NCBI RefSeq assembly: GCF_030282825.1
Contig: NZ_JASTZU010000037.1
Span: 1 to 64,000, forward strand
DNA from: Aquibacillus rhizosphaerae
GTDB taxonomy: Bacteria > Bacillota > Bacilli > Bacillales > Amphibacillaceae
DNA: 64,000 bases
Direction of reading: 5' to 3'
Shown here in pieces: positions 18,401-28,900 of the stretch. Made by a program: the position numbers and the translations under genes. Numbering within the stretch: position 1 is the stretch's first letter; each line of letters opens with the position of its first letter. The notes under the pieces are model-generated. The model was not told where the DNA came from. It saw only the letters and a list, made by a program, of their open reading frames with translations, and did no database searches.

Positions 18401-18455
18401 GATGTCTAGCTTCAGCACCTACCCAAGTCTGGGATAAATTAAGGCGCTTTTCTTA
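18401..18455 (+). repeat. Dispersed short repeat beginning GATGTCTAGCTTCAGCACC, copy 1
   Basis: The head GATGTCTAGCTTCAGCACC and the tail GGCGCTTTTCTTA match a second copy at 49591-49692 in the opposite orientation. The same head is familiar from intergenic repeats in many Bacillaceae. The repeat reaches the stop codon of the neighbouring acetyltransferase gene. Confidence 0.65.
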
Positions 18456-18983
18456 ATTGTGCAAATGTTTACCGTAAAGTGTCATTGTTGGGGCACGAAC
18501 CATCAAATCTAAAGCTTCTTTAATCGTTCTCCAACCCATCTTCATATATAATGACCTAGCTTTATAATTATCAATCTGGGTAGTGAGTATAGCAGTTTCA
18601 TGTGAAAGTCCTGTTAACAAGTTATCATGTACTTCAGTTCCAATTCCTTTTCGTCTATACGTCGGGCTAACAGCAAGTTCAACTACCTCAAAGCAATCAC
18701 TTAACCATTTGTTCTTTTCTTCTTCATTAAGATGTAATTCTAGCAATGAACGATAAAACTGCCCTACAGAAGAGGTGTAACCATAAGCAAACCCAATCAC
18801 ATCGTTGACATCGTTGACACACTTTACTAACTTGAAACCTTGATATTTACTATGTTTCTCAATTCTCTTTTGTATTATATTTAAATCCTTCTCGGTGTAT
18901 TCATCATCCCCAAAAGCCTCACGATATAGGCATGATATCGCAACTATATCTTCCTCTAGTTTATTTTTCTCTTCTACAAACAT
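18453..18983 (-). CDS. GNAT-family N-acetyltransferase
   Basis: This predicted acetyltransferase of 176 residues carries acetyl-CoA motif A in VVELAVSPTYRRKGIGTEVH (R/Q-x-x-G-x-G). Motif B, ILTTQIDNYKARSLYMKMGW, is the Asn-x-x-Ala-x-x-x-Tyr/Phe-x-x-x-Gly-Phe/Trp pattern of GNAT enzymes. The substrate is unknown. The start is ATG 18983 after AAGGGGGTACACC. It is a single gene, and its end touches a dispersed repeat. Confidence 0.85.
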   Translation of the reverse strand: MFVEEKNKLEEDIVAISCLYREAFGDDEYTEKDLNIIQKRIEKHSKYQGFKLVKCVNDVNDVIGFAYGYTSSVGQFYRSLLELHLNEEEKNKWLSDCFEVVELAVSPTYRRKGIGTEVHDNLLTGLSHETAILTTQIDNYKARSLYMKMGWRTIKEALDLMVRAPTMTLYGKHLHN

Positions 18984-19309
18984 TATGGTGTACCCCCTTA
19001 CAAATCAAAATATTAATTTTGCTATGTTCTTAAAGATTGTGCTCTAATCTTTAAAAAGTCTATAAAACCCTAAGTAACTGTCATGTTAATTCCGTAGTAC
19101 TGAATCACAGCACAATTTGTAAAAGTTACGTCGGGATGCTCTATCGAATGCGACGATTAAATAAGCAACAACGTTTAAGAAAAAAACCACTTTAAAATTT
19201 AGTATAACAAAAAGAAGAGAAACTTTTAAAATAACCAATATTTGTAATACTTTCTCATTTATTAAAATATACTTAACTTATATAGTCGTGTTTAATTGAA
19301 AGGTGAATC
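18984..19309. other. Intergenic region, nothing recognised
   Basis: About 325 bp between the acetyltransferase and a divergently oriented membrane-protein gene. No convincing small gene, RNA or repeat was seen. It should hold both promoters. Confidence 0.55.
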
Positions 19310-19891
19310 ATGATGATTGATTTTATACTTGAACACAAATGGCTCATTCTTGTCATCTCTGAAATACTTTTTTGGTTGTCCTTTATAATATTCCTAATTC
19401 TCAGATATTGGTATAATTCAAGAATACAGCTATTTTTCCTTGGCTTATCAATCGTCAATCAATTTCTAAATATACCACTTGCAGCACTTGACTATATTTA
19501 TACTGGACATGCTTCTCTTTTTCACTTCATTGTTCTTTTTATTTATGGATACGCCATTTTACGGGGCCCAAAAGATATGCTCCATTTAGATCATTACATA
19601 CAAAAGATTACTGAAAAGTGGAAAAACCAAACTCCTTATCGAGGATCTACCATAATTCGTTCTACACATACAAGTGACTTTATTAACTACTATTCAACAA
19701 TGCTAAGAAAGAAATTTTATATCCATCTGCTTTTATTTGTATTTTTCCAGGTTATACTTTTGCCTTTCTCCAATTATCATCTTACTAATTTAAAAACCGT
19801 TTGGCTCTTTGCCTTACTCATTGATGGTCTATGGTCGATGACATTCCGTTCTAGAACCATTCACTTTAAAGCCCAGCTAAATAATAAGTAG
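19310..19891 (+). CDS. Membrane protein of unknown function
   Basis: The 193-residue protein has about five predicted TM segments: roughly residues 11-32, 39-55, 65-85, and two near the C terminus separated by a charged cytoplasmic stretch (about 88-130, with YRGSTIIRST). I do not recognise the family. Two adjacent ATG codons (19310, 19313) follow GAAAGGTGA, and spacing slightly favours the second. The stop lies inside the left arm of a large perfect inverted repeat. It is a single gene. Confidence 0.6.
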   Translation: MMIDFILEHKWLILVISEILFWLSFIIFLILRYWYNSRIQLFFLGLSIVNQFLNIPLAALDYIYTGHASLFHFIVLFIYGYAILRGPKDMLHLDHYIQKITEKWKNQTPYRGSTIIRSTHTSDFINYYSTMLRKKFYIHLLLFVFFQVILLPFSNYHLTNLKTVWLFALLIDGLWSMTFRSRTIHFKAQLNNK

Positions 19892-19939
19892 AAAAAGCAT
19901 ACCAAATATAATATGGTATGCTTTTTCTACTTATTATTT
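19879..19939. terminator. Bidirectional terminator with a 26-bp perfect inverted repeat
   Basis: Arms 19879-19904 and 19914-19939 are perfect reverse complements around a 9-nt loop. Internal A and T runs give a U-rich end in each direction. It lies between the stops of converging genes (membrane protein and ribH) and contains the stop of the first. Confidence 0.85.
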
Positions 19940-19953
19940 TTCTCTAATATGAT

Positions 19954-20421
19954 TTATCCTATCTCACGCATTAAATTAGCCATTTCCACAGCAGAAACAG
20001 CAGCTTCTGCGCCTTTGTTACCTGCTTTTGTGCCAGCACGTTCTATTGCTTGTTCAATTGATTCTGTTGTAAGCACTCCGAATATAACGGGCATATTTTC
20101 CTGCATTGCTACATTTGCAACACCTTTAGATACTTCGCTGCATACATAATCGAAATGTGGCGTTGATCCGCGAATCACCGTACCCAATGTAATAACTGCA
20201 TCATATTTTCCTGAAGCAGCCATTTTTTTAGCCACTAAAGGTATTTCAAATGCACCAGGAACCCATGCAACTGAAATATCTTCCTCTTTTACACCATGTC
20301 TTCTTAACGTATCTTCTGCTCCACCTAATAATTTACTCGTAATAAACTCATTAAATCTTGCTACAACAATACCTACTTTTAAATCTGTACCAACTAAATT
20401 TCCCTCAAATATGTTAGACAT
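19954..20421 (-). CDS. ribH: 6,7-dimethyl-8-ribityllumazine synthase
   Basis: RibH condenses 5-amino-6-ribitylaminouracil with dihydroxybutanone phosphate to form lumazine, the penultimate riboflavin step. Its 155 residues match the family length. Visible signatures are VARFNEFIT near the N terminus, VPGAFEIPL, the catalytic-loop stretch [14 protein letters not shown] with the active-site His, and VIFGVLT. The RBS TAGGAGGAG is well placed. It is the last gene of the ribD-ribE-ribBA-ribH operon, 13 bp after ribBA. Confidence 0.97.
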   Translation of the reverse strand: MSNIFEGNLVGTDLKVGIVVARFNEFITSKLLGGAEDTLRRHGVKEEDISVAWVPGAFEIPLVAKKMAASGKYDAVITLGTVIRGSTPHFDYVCSEVSKGVANVAMQENMPVIFGVLTTESIEQAIERAGTKAGNKGAEAAVSAVEMANLMREIG

Positions 20422-20434
20422 GTTTATTCTCCTC

Positions 20435-21637
20435 CTAGAGTTTAAGTAAATGATCTAATTTTGCTACTTTTGTTTTCAAATAAATTTCATTATCCTTATT
20501 GGCTGGTATTTGGATCTCTTTTCTTTCAACTACTTCCAATCCATAATCAGCCATACTTGATATCTTTCTTGGGTTGTTCGTTAATAGGTTTAGCTTTTTA
20601 ATTCCTAAGTTCTTCAGAATTTGAGCACTTACAGCATAGTCACGCATATCATCAGGAAAACCTAGTTGATGATTGGCTTCCACTGTATCGAAGCCTTTTT
20701 CTTGAAGTTTATATGCTTTTAATTTATTTAATAACCCTATTCCTCGGCCTTCTTGTCTCATATAAACAAGCACACCTTTACCAGCTTTTTCAATCTCAAG
20801 CATAGCTTTTTCCAATTGAGGACCGCAATCACAACGATGTGACCCAAATACATCACCTGTTAAACATTCCGAATGAATCCGGACTAATACTGGTTCATCT
20901 TCTGTAAATTCACCTTTAAATAAAGCTAGATGCTCCTTACCAGTGAATTTTTCTGTAAAGGCAGCAAGCTTAAAATCACCGTACTCTGTCGGAAGGTTTA
21001 TTTCAATTTCTTTTTCTACTAGCTTATCTTGTTTTTTTCTATATGAAATTAGGTCTTGAATAGTAACTAATGCCATATCATGTTTTTCGGCAAGTTTCTC
21101 GAGCTCTGGCAATCGTGCCATCGTCCCATCTGGATTCATAATTTCACAAATGACTCCTATTGGCTCAGACCCAGCTAATCTCGCTAAATCAACAGCCGCT
21201 TCTGTATGGCCTGGTCTTTCCAGAACCCCGGCTTCTTTCGCGAGTAATGGAAATACATGGCCTGGTCTTTTAAAGTCGGTTGGTTTTGAGTCAGGGTCTA
21301 AAAATTTTTGAATCGTTAAAGCACGCTCGTAAGCACTAATACCTGTATCAGTCGATTTATGATCAACACTTACCGTAAAAGCTGTTCCATGTGCGTCGGT
21401 ATTATTTGAGACCATAGCATTTAATTCAAACTTACTAGCTAATTCTCCTGACATAGGTGTACATATAAGCCCCTTGCCTTCCGTTGCCATAAAATTAACA
21501 GCTTCTGGTGTAGCATGTTCAGCTAATAATACAAAATCACCTTCATTTTCGCGATTTTCATCATCGACTACAATAATCATTTTACCTGCTTGTAGTTCTT
21601 TTATAGCCTTATCTATTGTTTGGAACATATCATCCAC
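20435..21637 (-). CDS. ribBA: Bifunctional DHBP synthase / GTP cyclohydrolase II
   Basis: This enzyme makes both riboflavin precursors: 3,4-dihydroxy-2-butanone 4-phosphate from ribulose 5-phosphate, and the pyrimidine from GTP. Its 400 residues contain an N-terminal RibB domain (about 1-205, with [12 protein letters not shown] and [13 protein letters not shown]) and a C-terminal RibA domain. RibA has zinc ligands in [19 protein letters not shown] and the RQEGRGIGL loop. It is the third gene of the operon, between ribE and ribH. The FMN riboswitch upstream of ribD should control it. Confidence 0.97.
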   Translation of the reverse strand: MDDMFQTIDKAIKELQAGKMIIVVDDENRENEGDFVLLAEHATPEAVNFMATEGKGLICTPMSGELASKFELNAMVSNNTDAHGTAFTVSVDHKSTDTGISAYERALTIQKFLDPDSKPTDFKRPGHVFPLLAKEAGVLERPGHTEAAVDLARLAGSEPIGVICEIMNPDGTMARLPELEKLAEKHDMALVTIQDLISYRKKQDKLVEKEIEINLPTEYGDFKLAAFTEKFTGKEHLALFKGEFTEDEPVLVRIHSECLTGDVFGSHRCDCGPQLEKAMLEIEKAGKGVLVYMRQEGRGIGLLNKLKAYKLQEKGFDTVEANHQLGFPDDMRDYAVSAQILKNLGIKKLNLLTNNPRKISSMADYGLEVVERKEIQIPANKDNEIYLKTKVAKLDHLLKL

Positions 21638-21640
21638 CTC

Positions 21641-22297
21641 CTAGTCTAAAAATCCATACTGTTGTAATTTATCTGTTGTTATCGTGTTACTTTCTCGCCC
21701 TTGTGTTTTTTTGACAGTAAGCATACGTTCCATATACTTCGCTAGTACGTCATACTCTACATTGACAATATCACCTTGTTTTTTATCGCCCAAAACAGTA
21801 GCTCGCCGTGTTTCAGGTATTAGAGAGATGATAAAACCGTCATCCTTTAATCCAAAAATCGTTAATGACGTACCATCAACTGTGACCGATCCTTTTAATG
21901 CGATAAATGGTAATCCTTCTAGTTCGATAGCAATATGGATATACGCAGCATTATCTTCCATCCATATCCTTCTAATCTTTCCTACTGTATCAACGTGACC
22001 GGAAACAAAGTGGCCACCGAATCGACCACCAGCGCTCATTGCTCTTTCTAAATTCACTTCAGACCCAACCGAGGTAGTTGCAAGCGACGTACCACGAAAA
22101 GTTTCTGGAATCACATCTACCGTGAACCATCCAGACCCATAGCTAGTGACAGTTAGGCATACTCCATTTACTGATATACTATCACCAACGGATACGTCAG
22201 ATGTAACTGTGTTTCCTTCTATCTTCAAAGTTAAAGAACTCTTATTTTTATCTATTTGTTTTATTTTACCTTTTTCTTCAACAATTCCAGTAAACAC
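21641..22297 (-). CDS. ribE: Riboflavin synthase, alpha subunit
   Basis: RibE dismutates two lumazines to riboflavin. The 218-residue protein has two lumazine-binding repeats: repeat 1 from FTGIVEEKG with NGVCLTV, repeat 2 with GHVDTVG and DGTSLTI. The frame is open upstream to 22468, but the conserved FTGI N terminus fixes the start as GTG at 22297, which has GGAGGGAGAG directly upstream. The start overlaps the ribD stop by one base (TAGTG), indicating translational coupling. Confidence 0.96.
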   Translation of the reverse strand: MFTGIVEEKGKIKQIDKNKSSLTLKIEGNTVTSDVSVGDSISVNGVCLTVTSYGSGWFTVDVIPETFRGTSLATTSVGSEVNLERAMSAGGRFGGHFVSGHVDTVGKIRRIWMEDNAAYIHIAIELEGLPFIALKGSVTVDGTSLTIFGLKDDGFIISLIPETRRATVLGDKKQGDIVNVEYDVLAKYMERMLTVKKTQGRESNTITTDKLQQYGFLD

Positions 22298-23385
22298 TAC
22301 TCTCCCTCCTTGTTTGGGCGGACAATTAGTTTTATATCCTGTCCTAATTGTTCTACAGAAGTAAATTCTAATAAGGCTGCTTCTTTCATAAATGTTGGAG
22401 ATTTTCCACCAACGGCAGAAATTGCATCGGCACCACCGAGTAATTTTGGTGCAATATACCAATGACATTCATTAAATAATCTTCTTTCTATAAATGTTGC
22501 ATGAACCGTACTTCCTCCCTCAACATAGAGAGATTGAATACCCTGCTCGCCAAGTATGTCCAATACATCTTCAGTCGTTATATCATCAGTAGTTAGCTGT
22601 ATTACTTGTACATTTGGATGTTTTAACTTAAAGGACTCTATATCCGGATTTGAACCACATATAATCTTTGTTGGTGCATCATCATTTAATACAAATGCAT
22701 GCTCTTGAATCTTTAAATGCGTATCTAAAATAACACGAATGGGATTTTTACCACCTTGGGGCAACCTGGTAGTTAAATGAGGGTTATCTTTTAAAACCGT
22801 ATTGACACCGACCAAGATGGCATCATGGATATGACGTTGTTTATGGACGTCAATCCTCGCTTTTTCTGATGTAATCCAACGACTATCACCTGTTGAAGTA
22901 GCTGTCTTCCCATCAAGGGTCATTGCTACCTTTAACGTAACATACGGTCTTTTTGATTGGATAAAATGAAAGAATTTGCTATTTAATTCTGTTGCTCTTG
23001 TTTCTTGAAGGCCTACTTCAACCTCTATACCTGCTTGTCTTAGTTTTTCAACCCCTTTGCCCGCCACTGCTGGATTAGGATCTAAACAAGCAACATATAC
23101 CTTCCTTAGTTTGTGTTCGATAATCAAGTCTGCACATGGTGGTGTCTTTCCATAATGTGAACAAGGTTCAAGCGTTACATAAATATCTGCACCTTCAGCA
23201 CTCGACCCCGCTTGTTTTAGTGCATGTACTTCTGCATGTTCTTTTCCTGGCTCTAAATGGCTGCCAATCCCTAGTATCTTTCTATTTTTCACAACTACTG
23301 CGCCAACGGAGGGATTGGGACTAGTTTGCCCAACTGTTGCTTCAGCAACAGAAAGTGCTACCTTCATGTAATCATCATGTGTCAT
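22297..23385 (-). CDS. ribD: Bifunctional diaminohydroxyphosphoribosylaminopyrimidine deaminase / reductase
   Basis: RibD performs the second and third steps of the pyrimidine branch of riboflavin synthesis. The 362-residue protein has an N-terminal deaminase domain with zinc ligands in HAEVHAL and PCSHYGKTPPC, and a C-terminal NADPH-dependent reductase domain (from about 145, VTLKVAMTLDGKTAT). The frame is open to 23448, but the upstream codons lie in the terminator hairpin. ATG 23385 with AAGGGGAGTG upstream is the right start. It is the first gene of the operon, behind the FMN riboswitch. Confidence 0.96.
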   Translation of the reverse strand: MTHDDYMKVALSVAEATVGQTSPNPSVGAVVVKNRKILGIGSHLEPGKEHAEVHALKQAGSSAEGADIYVTLEPCSHYGKTPPCADLIIEHKLRKVYVACLDPNPAVAGKGVEKLRQAGIEVEVGLQETRATELNSKFFHFIQSKRPYVTLKVAMTLDGKTATSTGDSRWITSEKARIDVHKQRHIHDAILVGVNTVLKDNPHLTTRLPQGGKNPIRVILDTHLKIQEHAFVLNDDAPTKIICGSNPDIESFKLKHPNVQVIQLTTDDITTEDVLDILGEQGIQSLYVEGGSTVHATFIERRLFNECHWYIAPKLLGGADAISAVGGKSPTFMKEAALLEFTSVEQLGQDIKLIVRPNKEGE

Positions 23386-23421
23386 CGTATCACTCCCCTT
23401 CCTATTATTTGTGGAAGGAGA

Positions 23422-23458
23422 AACAAGAAAAGCCCCAGAACATCGCATTCTGGGGCTA
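23422..23458 (-). terminator. FMN-riboswitch-controlled terminator of the rib operon
   Basis: The minus strand reads AGCCCCAGAA, a short loop, TTCTGGGGCT and then TTTCTTGTTT. It lies between the aptamer and the ribD RBS, as expected for an expression platform. Confidence 0.9.
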
Positions 23459-23494
23459 GAATTATAGCAAAAAAACGTACATCAAGTACGTAGG

Positions 23495-23662
23495 TTATCC
23501 TTTTCTCATCCAGACTTTACTGTCGGCTTTGGAATTTCACCAAATCCACCTTCGCACAAATTAGTGCTCCGGGTCACGGACTGAAGGTAGAAGAAAATAC
23601 GAGTGCATTTTTCACCTATCACCGTCGGTCGGGAATTTCACCCTGCCCCAAAGGAATCCTTT
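23495..23662 (-). promoter_or_regulatory. FMN riboswitch (RFN element)
   Basis: The conserved core is read on the minus strand in order: GGGGCAGGGTGAAATTCCCG, ACCGACGGTGATAG, AGTCCGTGACCCG, GGTGGATTTGGTGAAATTCC, and AAAGCCGACAGTAAAGTCTG then GATGAGA. A terminator follows. When FMN is bound, the rib operon is expected to terminate early. Confidence 0.97.
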
Positions 23663-23818
23663 ATTCGATTAATCTTACTATACCATGTTTTCATTTTGTT
23701 TGCACTTATCAAACTTGGATATATTGTGAATTATTGAATATAATTTAAAATAACTAGACGTGTCTGTTCCTCCATGTTATCCATATCTAGAAAACATTAT
23801 AAATTCCTGGAAGATGAC

Positions 23819-23846
23819 AAAAAGCTATGATAAATCATAGCTTTTT
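23819..23846 (-). terminator. Terminator of murB
   Basis: Perfect 12-bp stem AAAAAGCTATGA/TCATAGCTTTTT with a 4-nt loop, immediately past the murB stop on the minus strand. Confidence 0.88.
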
Positions 23847-23850
23847 CCTA

Positions 23851-24768
23851 CTACTGATTTTCGCCAATTATTTTAACTTCTCGTTCTAAGTCCACACCAA
23901 ACTTATCCTTTACGGTCGCTTGCACCATTTCTATTACAGCAATATAATCTGTAGCCGTTGCATTCTTTTTATTAACAATAAAACCAGCATGTTTTGTAGA
24001 TACCTCTGCTCCACCAATTCCTTTACCTTGTAAATTACTATCTTGAATTAGCTTACCCGCAAAATAACCAGGCGGTCGTTTAAAGACACTACCACACGAA
24101 GGATATTCCAAAGGTTGTTTGGATTCTCGTTTGTATGTGAGGTCATCCATCGTAGCCTTTATTTTACTATATTCACCTTGTTCTAAATCGAATCTTGCTT
24201 CTACCACAATATAGCCTTTATCAGGAATATTACTCGTTCGATAATCTAAATCAAGGTCTGCTGCAGATAAAGTTAGTAGCTCGCCATCCGGATCAACAAC
24301 GACAGCATGGTGCAAACAGTCTTTCACTTCACCACCATAAGCACCAGCATTCATAAATAGTGCCCCACCTACTGTACCAGGAATACCACAAGCAAATTCT
24401 AAGCCTGTTAACTCTTCTTTTAATGCTGCTCTAGAAGCATCTATAATTCGCGCACCACTTTCAGCAATAATACTATTACCATGTCTTTTAATTGTTGTAA
24501 ATTGTTTCGGACTCATGACAATGCCACGAATACCGCCATCCCGTACGATTAAGTTTGATCCATTTCCTAATAACGTAAATGGAACAGTTTCACGTTTTGC
24601 TAGTTTCACAATTTTTTGTACTTCGTCTATACTAGCTGGTGTTACAAATAAATCTGCTTTCCCACCTAAACGAGTGTACGTATGATTTTTCAGTTGTTCA
24701 TCCACCATCACATTTTCTTCCGTTGTAATGGTTAATAATTCTTGATATATATGATGGTAAATACTCAC
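23851..24768 (-). CDS. murB: UDP-N-acetylenolpyruvoylglucosamine reductase
   Basis: MurB is the NADPH- and FAD-dependent reductase that completes UDP-MurNAc for peptidoglycan. The 305-residue protein has an FAD-binding PCMH-type domain with [14 protein letters not shown] and [18 protein letters not shown]. The C-terminal substrate-binding domain has [13 protein letters not shown], with the catalytic Ser. A short insertion-free layout fits type II MurB. The start is GTG at 24768, with AAAGGGATGAT about 10 nt upstream. It is a single gene and is not in a division cluster. Confidence 0.95.
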   Translation of the reverse strand: MSIYHHIYQELLTITTEENVMVDEQLKNHTYTRLGGKADLFVTPASIDEVQKIVKLAKRETVPFTLLGNGSNLIVRDGGIRGIVMSPKQFTTIKRHGNSIIAESGARIIDASRAALKEELTGLEFACGIPGTVGGALFMNAGAYGGEVKDCLHHAVVVDPDGELLTLSAADLDLDYRTSNIPDKGYIVVEARFDLEQGEYSKIKATMDDLTYKRESKQPLEYPSCGSVFKRPPGYFAGKLIQDSNLQGKGIGGAEVSTKHAGFIVNKKNATATDYIAVIEMVQATVKDKFGVDLEREVKIIGENQ

Positions 24769-24959
24769 TCAAAATCATCCCTTTAATGGCCGGTTTAGTT
24801 CTACCGACTAAATAATAAACTCATCTCTAAATTATAGCAGTTGGAATAGCTTAACATCAACAAAGATTAGGCTCTAGTTTATAAATATGAAAAGAATGGT
24901 ATCCATGTGAAGGTTAAAAAAATGTCCTCGGACAATCGTACTTTTTTCTGTTTTGAAGC

Positions 24960-24998
24960 AAAAAAGTCTAGACCCACTACCAGGTCTAGACTTTTTTA
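24960..24998 (-). terminator. Terminator of carAB-argF
   Basis: The stem AAAAGTCTAGACC/GGTCTAGACTTTT is followed on the minus strand by TTTTTTGC. It lies just after the argF stop and closes the operon. Confidence 0.9.
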
Positions 24999-25002
24999 TT
25001 AT

Positions 25003-25959
25003 TTATCCCATCAATGCGACCATCAATGCTTTTTGTGCATGTAGGCGATTTTCTGCCTGTTGAAATACAACGGAATGCTTACCGTCAATAACTTCCGCAG
25101 ATACTTCTTCACCACGATGTGCTGGTAAACAGTGCATAAACGTAACATCCGAATTGGCATGGCTTAGTAGTTGTTTATTGACTTGGAACTCTGAAAAGGC
25201 TTTTTCACGATTTGCCTGCTCACTTTCTTGCCCCATACTCGCCCATACATCTGTATAAATCACATCTGCATCTGTCACTGCTTCAATTGGATTCGCAGTT
25301 ATTACGACTTCAGTTCCATCGGCAAACTCTTTAGCTTTCTCAGTTACTGCTGGATCAGGTTGGTATTCTTCTGGTGCAGCAATACTTATATCCATTCCCA
25401 TTTTCGCAGCTCCGATCATTAAAGAGTGGGCCATATTATTGCCATCACCAATATAAGCAATCTTTTTCTTTTTAAGGCTACCTTTAACTTCCTTAATTGT
25501 TTGCAAATCAGCAAGTACCTGACAAGGATGATAAAGATCGGTTAATCCATTAATAACAGGAATGCTAGAATTTGCTGCAAGTTCTTCTACATCTTTTTGA
25601 GAGTAAGTACGAATCATAATACCGTCCAAGTAACCCGACAACACTTTAGCAGTATCTGAAATTGGTTCCCCTCTACCTAGTTGAATGTCTTTAGAGCTAA
25701 GGAACAGTCCCGTTCCTCCGAGTTGATAGATTCCAGATTCAAAGGATACGCGTGTACGAGTGGAAGATTTTTCAAAAATCATTCCTAGGATTTTACCTTT
25801 TAACGGTTGAACTAATTCACCATTTTTATGCTTTATTTTCAAATCAGTTGCTAAATCAAGTAAGTAAGCAATTTCTTCACTTGAGTAATCTGCAAGAGTT
25901 AACAAATCACGACCCGCTAACTGTTTTTGTAAATCTTTTGGTTTCACGCCAGTTGTCAT
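25003..25959 (-). CDS. argF: Ornithine carbamoyltransferase
   Basis: ArgF forms citrulline from ornithine and carbamoyl phosphate. Its 318 residues match the family. The carbamoyl-phosphate site is SSTRTRVSFE near residue 65, HPCQVLADLQT follows near 145, and HCLPAHRGEEV near 277 carries the catalytic Cys. The ATG overlaps the carB stop by 4 nt (ATGA), so it is translationally coupled to carB. The carAB-argF order shows that the carbamoyl phosphate made here feeds arginine synthesis. Confidence 0.97.
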   Translation of the reverse strand: MTTGVKPKDLQKQLAGRDLLTLADYSSEEIAYLLDLATDLKIKHKNGELVQPLKGKILGMIFEKSSTRTRVSFESGIYQLGGTGLFLSSKDIQLGRGEPISDTAKVLSGYLDGIMIRTYSQKDVEELAANSSIPVINGLTDLYHPCQVLADLQTIKEVKGSLKKKKIAYIGDGNNMAHSLMIGAAKMGMDISIAAPEEYQPDPAVTEKAKEFADGTEVVITANPIEAVTDADVIYTDVWASMGQESEQANREKAFSEFQVNKQLLSHANSDVTFMHCLPAHRGEEVSAEVIDGKHSVVFQQAENRLHAQKALMVALMG

Positions 25960-28900
25960 CGTAACACACGCTCCTTTTGATTGATTTGATTATGAGCTTT
26001 TGTATGCTCATTAATCGAGATTGGCTTTTCTTGAACTTGACGGGTTGCTTTCAAGAAAGCAATTAACGTTTCTTTCGATGTTAGACATAACGTATTCGAT
26101 ACAAGAGCGTCTTCCCTTAGCTTAACGTGCTCGTCATAGTCACCATTATTATTTGTACTACAAATAAATTGGAATTCATTTTCTAAACATATGTCTTGTG
26201 CTTCCGTTAAAGTTAATTGTTGATCGATATCAACGCTATGTTCTTTCAAAATTGTTGATGTAGCAGGATCTGCAGCTATTTTTACATCCAGCTTAGCAAT
26301 CTGTTCCATTAGCTCTTCATCTACTTCTTTTAATGATAAGAAAATGGTATCCTCTTTTGTCAACGGCATTAGCATATTTTCTTTCCATCCGAATGCTTTA
26401 GCCATAGCTGTTTCTACAGTCGTGCCTAGTCCAATAGCTTCTCCGGTAGACTTCATCTCAGGCCCAAGCACTGGGTCTACACCCGGAAGTTTATTCGTGG
26501 AGAAAACAGGCATCTTGACAGCGTAAAATGGAATTTCTTTATGCAATCCTAGTTGCCATTCTTGATCAGCTAAAGCTTCACCCATTTGTACACGTGTAGC
26601 TAAATCAACCATTGGTACACCAGTGACTTTGCTAGCAATTGGTACAGTTCGAGAAGCACGAGGATTTACTTCTAAAACATAAATTGTTTTTTGATCAGGA
26701 CTAATAACAAATTGAATATTCATAATTCCTTTTACGTTTAACTCAGCTGATATCTTTTGTGTAAATACAGCAATTTGTTGTTTTTGATCCTCCGATAAAC
26801 TTGGAGCTGGAAAAATGGCTACACTATCACCAGAGTGAACCCCTGCGCGTTCTACGTGTTCAAATATTCCAGGGATTAAAACATCTTCCCCGTCACAAAC
26901 TGCATCGATTTCCACCTCTGAACCCGATATAAAACTATCAATCAATAGTGGGAATATTCGAGAATTTGGCGTACTTTCGGTTAAATTATCAAGATATGCC
27001 TCTAATTGTGATTGATTTCGAACAACAACCATACCTCTTCCACCGATAACGTAGGATGGTCGAATCAAGACAGGGTAGCCAATTCGATTAGCGATTTCTA
27101 GCGCATCCTCTGTATCCATCACCGTTTCTCCTGGAATATGAGGGATGTTTAACTTTTTCAAGAGTTGATAAAACTGATCACGGTCTTCAACTGCTTCAAT
27201 CGATTGTAAAGCTGTTCCTGCAATATTTACTCCTGCTTTTCTTAATCCATCTGCCAGATTAATGGCTGTTTGACCACCAAATTGGACAAGTACACCGTCA
27301 GCTTGTTCTTTTTTGACTACATGCAATACATCTTCTTCAGTTAGTGGTTCGAAATATAAGTGATCTGCTGTATTAAAATCTGTACTAACTGTTTCAGGGT
27401 TATTGTTAATAACAACAGCATCGATTTTCTGTTCTTTTAATGACATTGCAGCATGTACCGAACAATAATCAAATTCAACCCCTTGACCAATCCGAATTGG
27501 ACCTGATCCTAGAACAACGATACGCTTATTCTTTTGTAAAGGCTCAACTTCATCCATTTCATTCCAAGAGCTATAAAAATATGGTGTTTCCGCTGAAAAT
27601 TCTGCAGCGCATGTATCTACCATTTTATATGCTGGTGACAGATTTAATTCTTGAAGTTTATCGCGAACTTCTATTGTTTTTATATCAAAAAGACTCGCTA
27701 TTGTATCATCTGTAAAGCCAAATAGTTTTGCCTTCTTCAAATTCTTAATAGTAACATCTGGCCACTTTATTTGCTTCAGCTCTGACTCTAATCCAATAAT
27801 AAGTGCAACTTCATGTAAAAAGTACTTATTAATCGCCGTTAAGCCATGAATATCATTGATTGTATATCCACGTCTTAATGCTTCGCCAACAACAAAAAGA
27901 CGATCATCTGTTGCCTCTACCAATTCGTTATTTATTTGTTCATTCGTTAGTTGTGCCAAGTGTGGTAAATGTAAATGATCGATACCAATTTCCAATGAAC
28001 GAATAGCTTTATTTAATGCCGCTGGAAAGTTTCGTGCCAGTGCCATTACTTCTCCAGTTGCTTTCATTTGCGTTCCGAGTAACCGGTCAGCCTTTGCAAA
28101 CTTATCAAATGGCCAACGTGGTATCTTCAATGCGATGTAATCTATTGCAGGTTCAAAACTTGCATACGTATCACCAGTAATTGGATTAAGCACTTCATCA
28201 AGATGATAGCCTAGAGCTAATTTTGCTGCAATTCTTGCAATTGGATAGCCTGTAGCCTTTGATGCTAGGGCACTTGAACGACTTACTCGAGGGTTTACTT
28301 CAATAATCACATAATCATTACTGTCAGGATCTAAAGCGAATTGTATATTACACCCTCCAATAACACCTAACTCACGAATAACCCGACACGAAGAAGTTCG
28401 TAACATCTGGTATTGGCGATCGTTTAATGTTTGTGATGGGGCAACTACAATACTATCTCCCGTATGAACACCAACAGGATCAAAATTTTCCATATTACAA
28501 ACAATGATGCACGTATCATTCGCATCTCTCATTACTTCGTATTCAATCTCTTTCCAACCCTTAACACTTTGTTCAATAAGAACCTGTTTAATTGGACTAG
28601 CGTAGATACCATTTTTCACAATCTTTCTTAACTGCTGTTCGTCCTTAGCTATTCCTCCACCTGCACCACCAAGTGTGTAGGCAGGGCGAACGATTAGTGG
28701 ATAACCAACCGTTGCAGCAAAAGTCACAGCTTCGTCAATGGAACTCGTAGACTTACTTTCAGCTACTGGTTCATCAATCGATTTCATCATCGACTTGAAA
28801 ATTTCACGGTCTTCACCTTTTTGGATGGTATCTAACGGAGTTCCTAGCAACTCAACATTGTTGTCTGCCAATACACCTGCATTGGTTAACAATACTGCTA

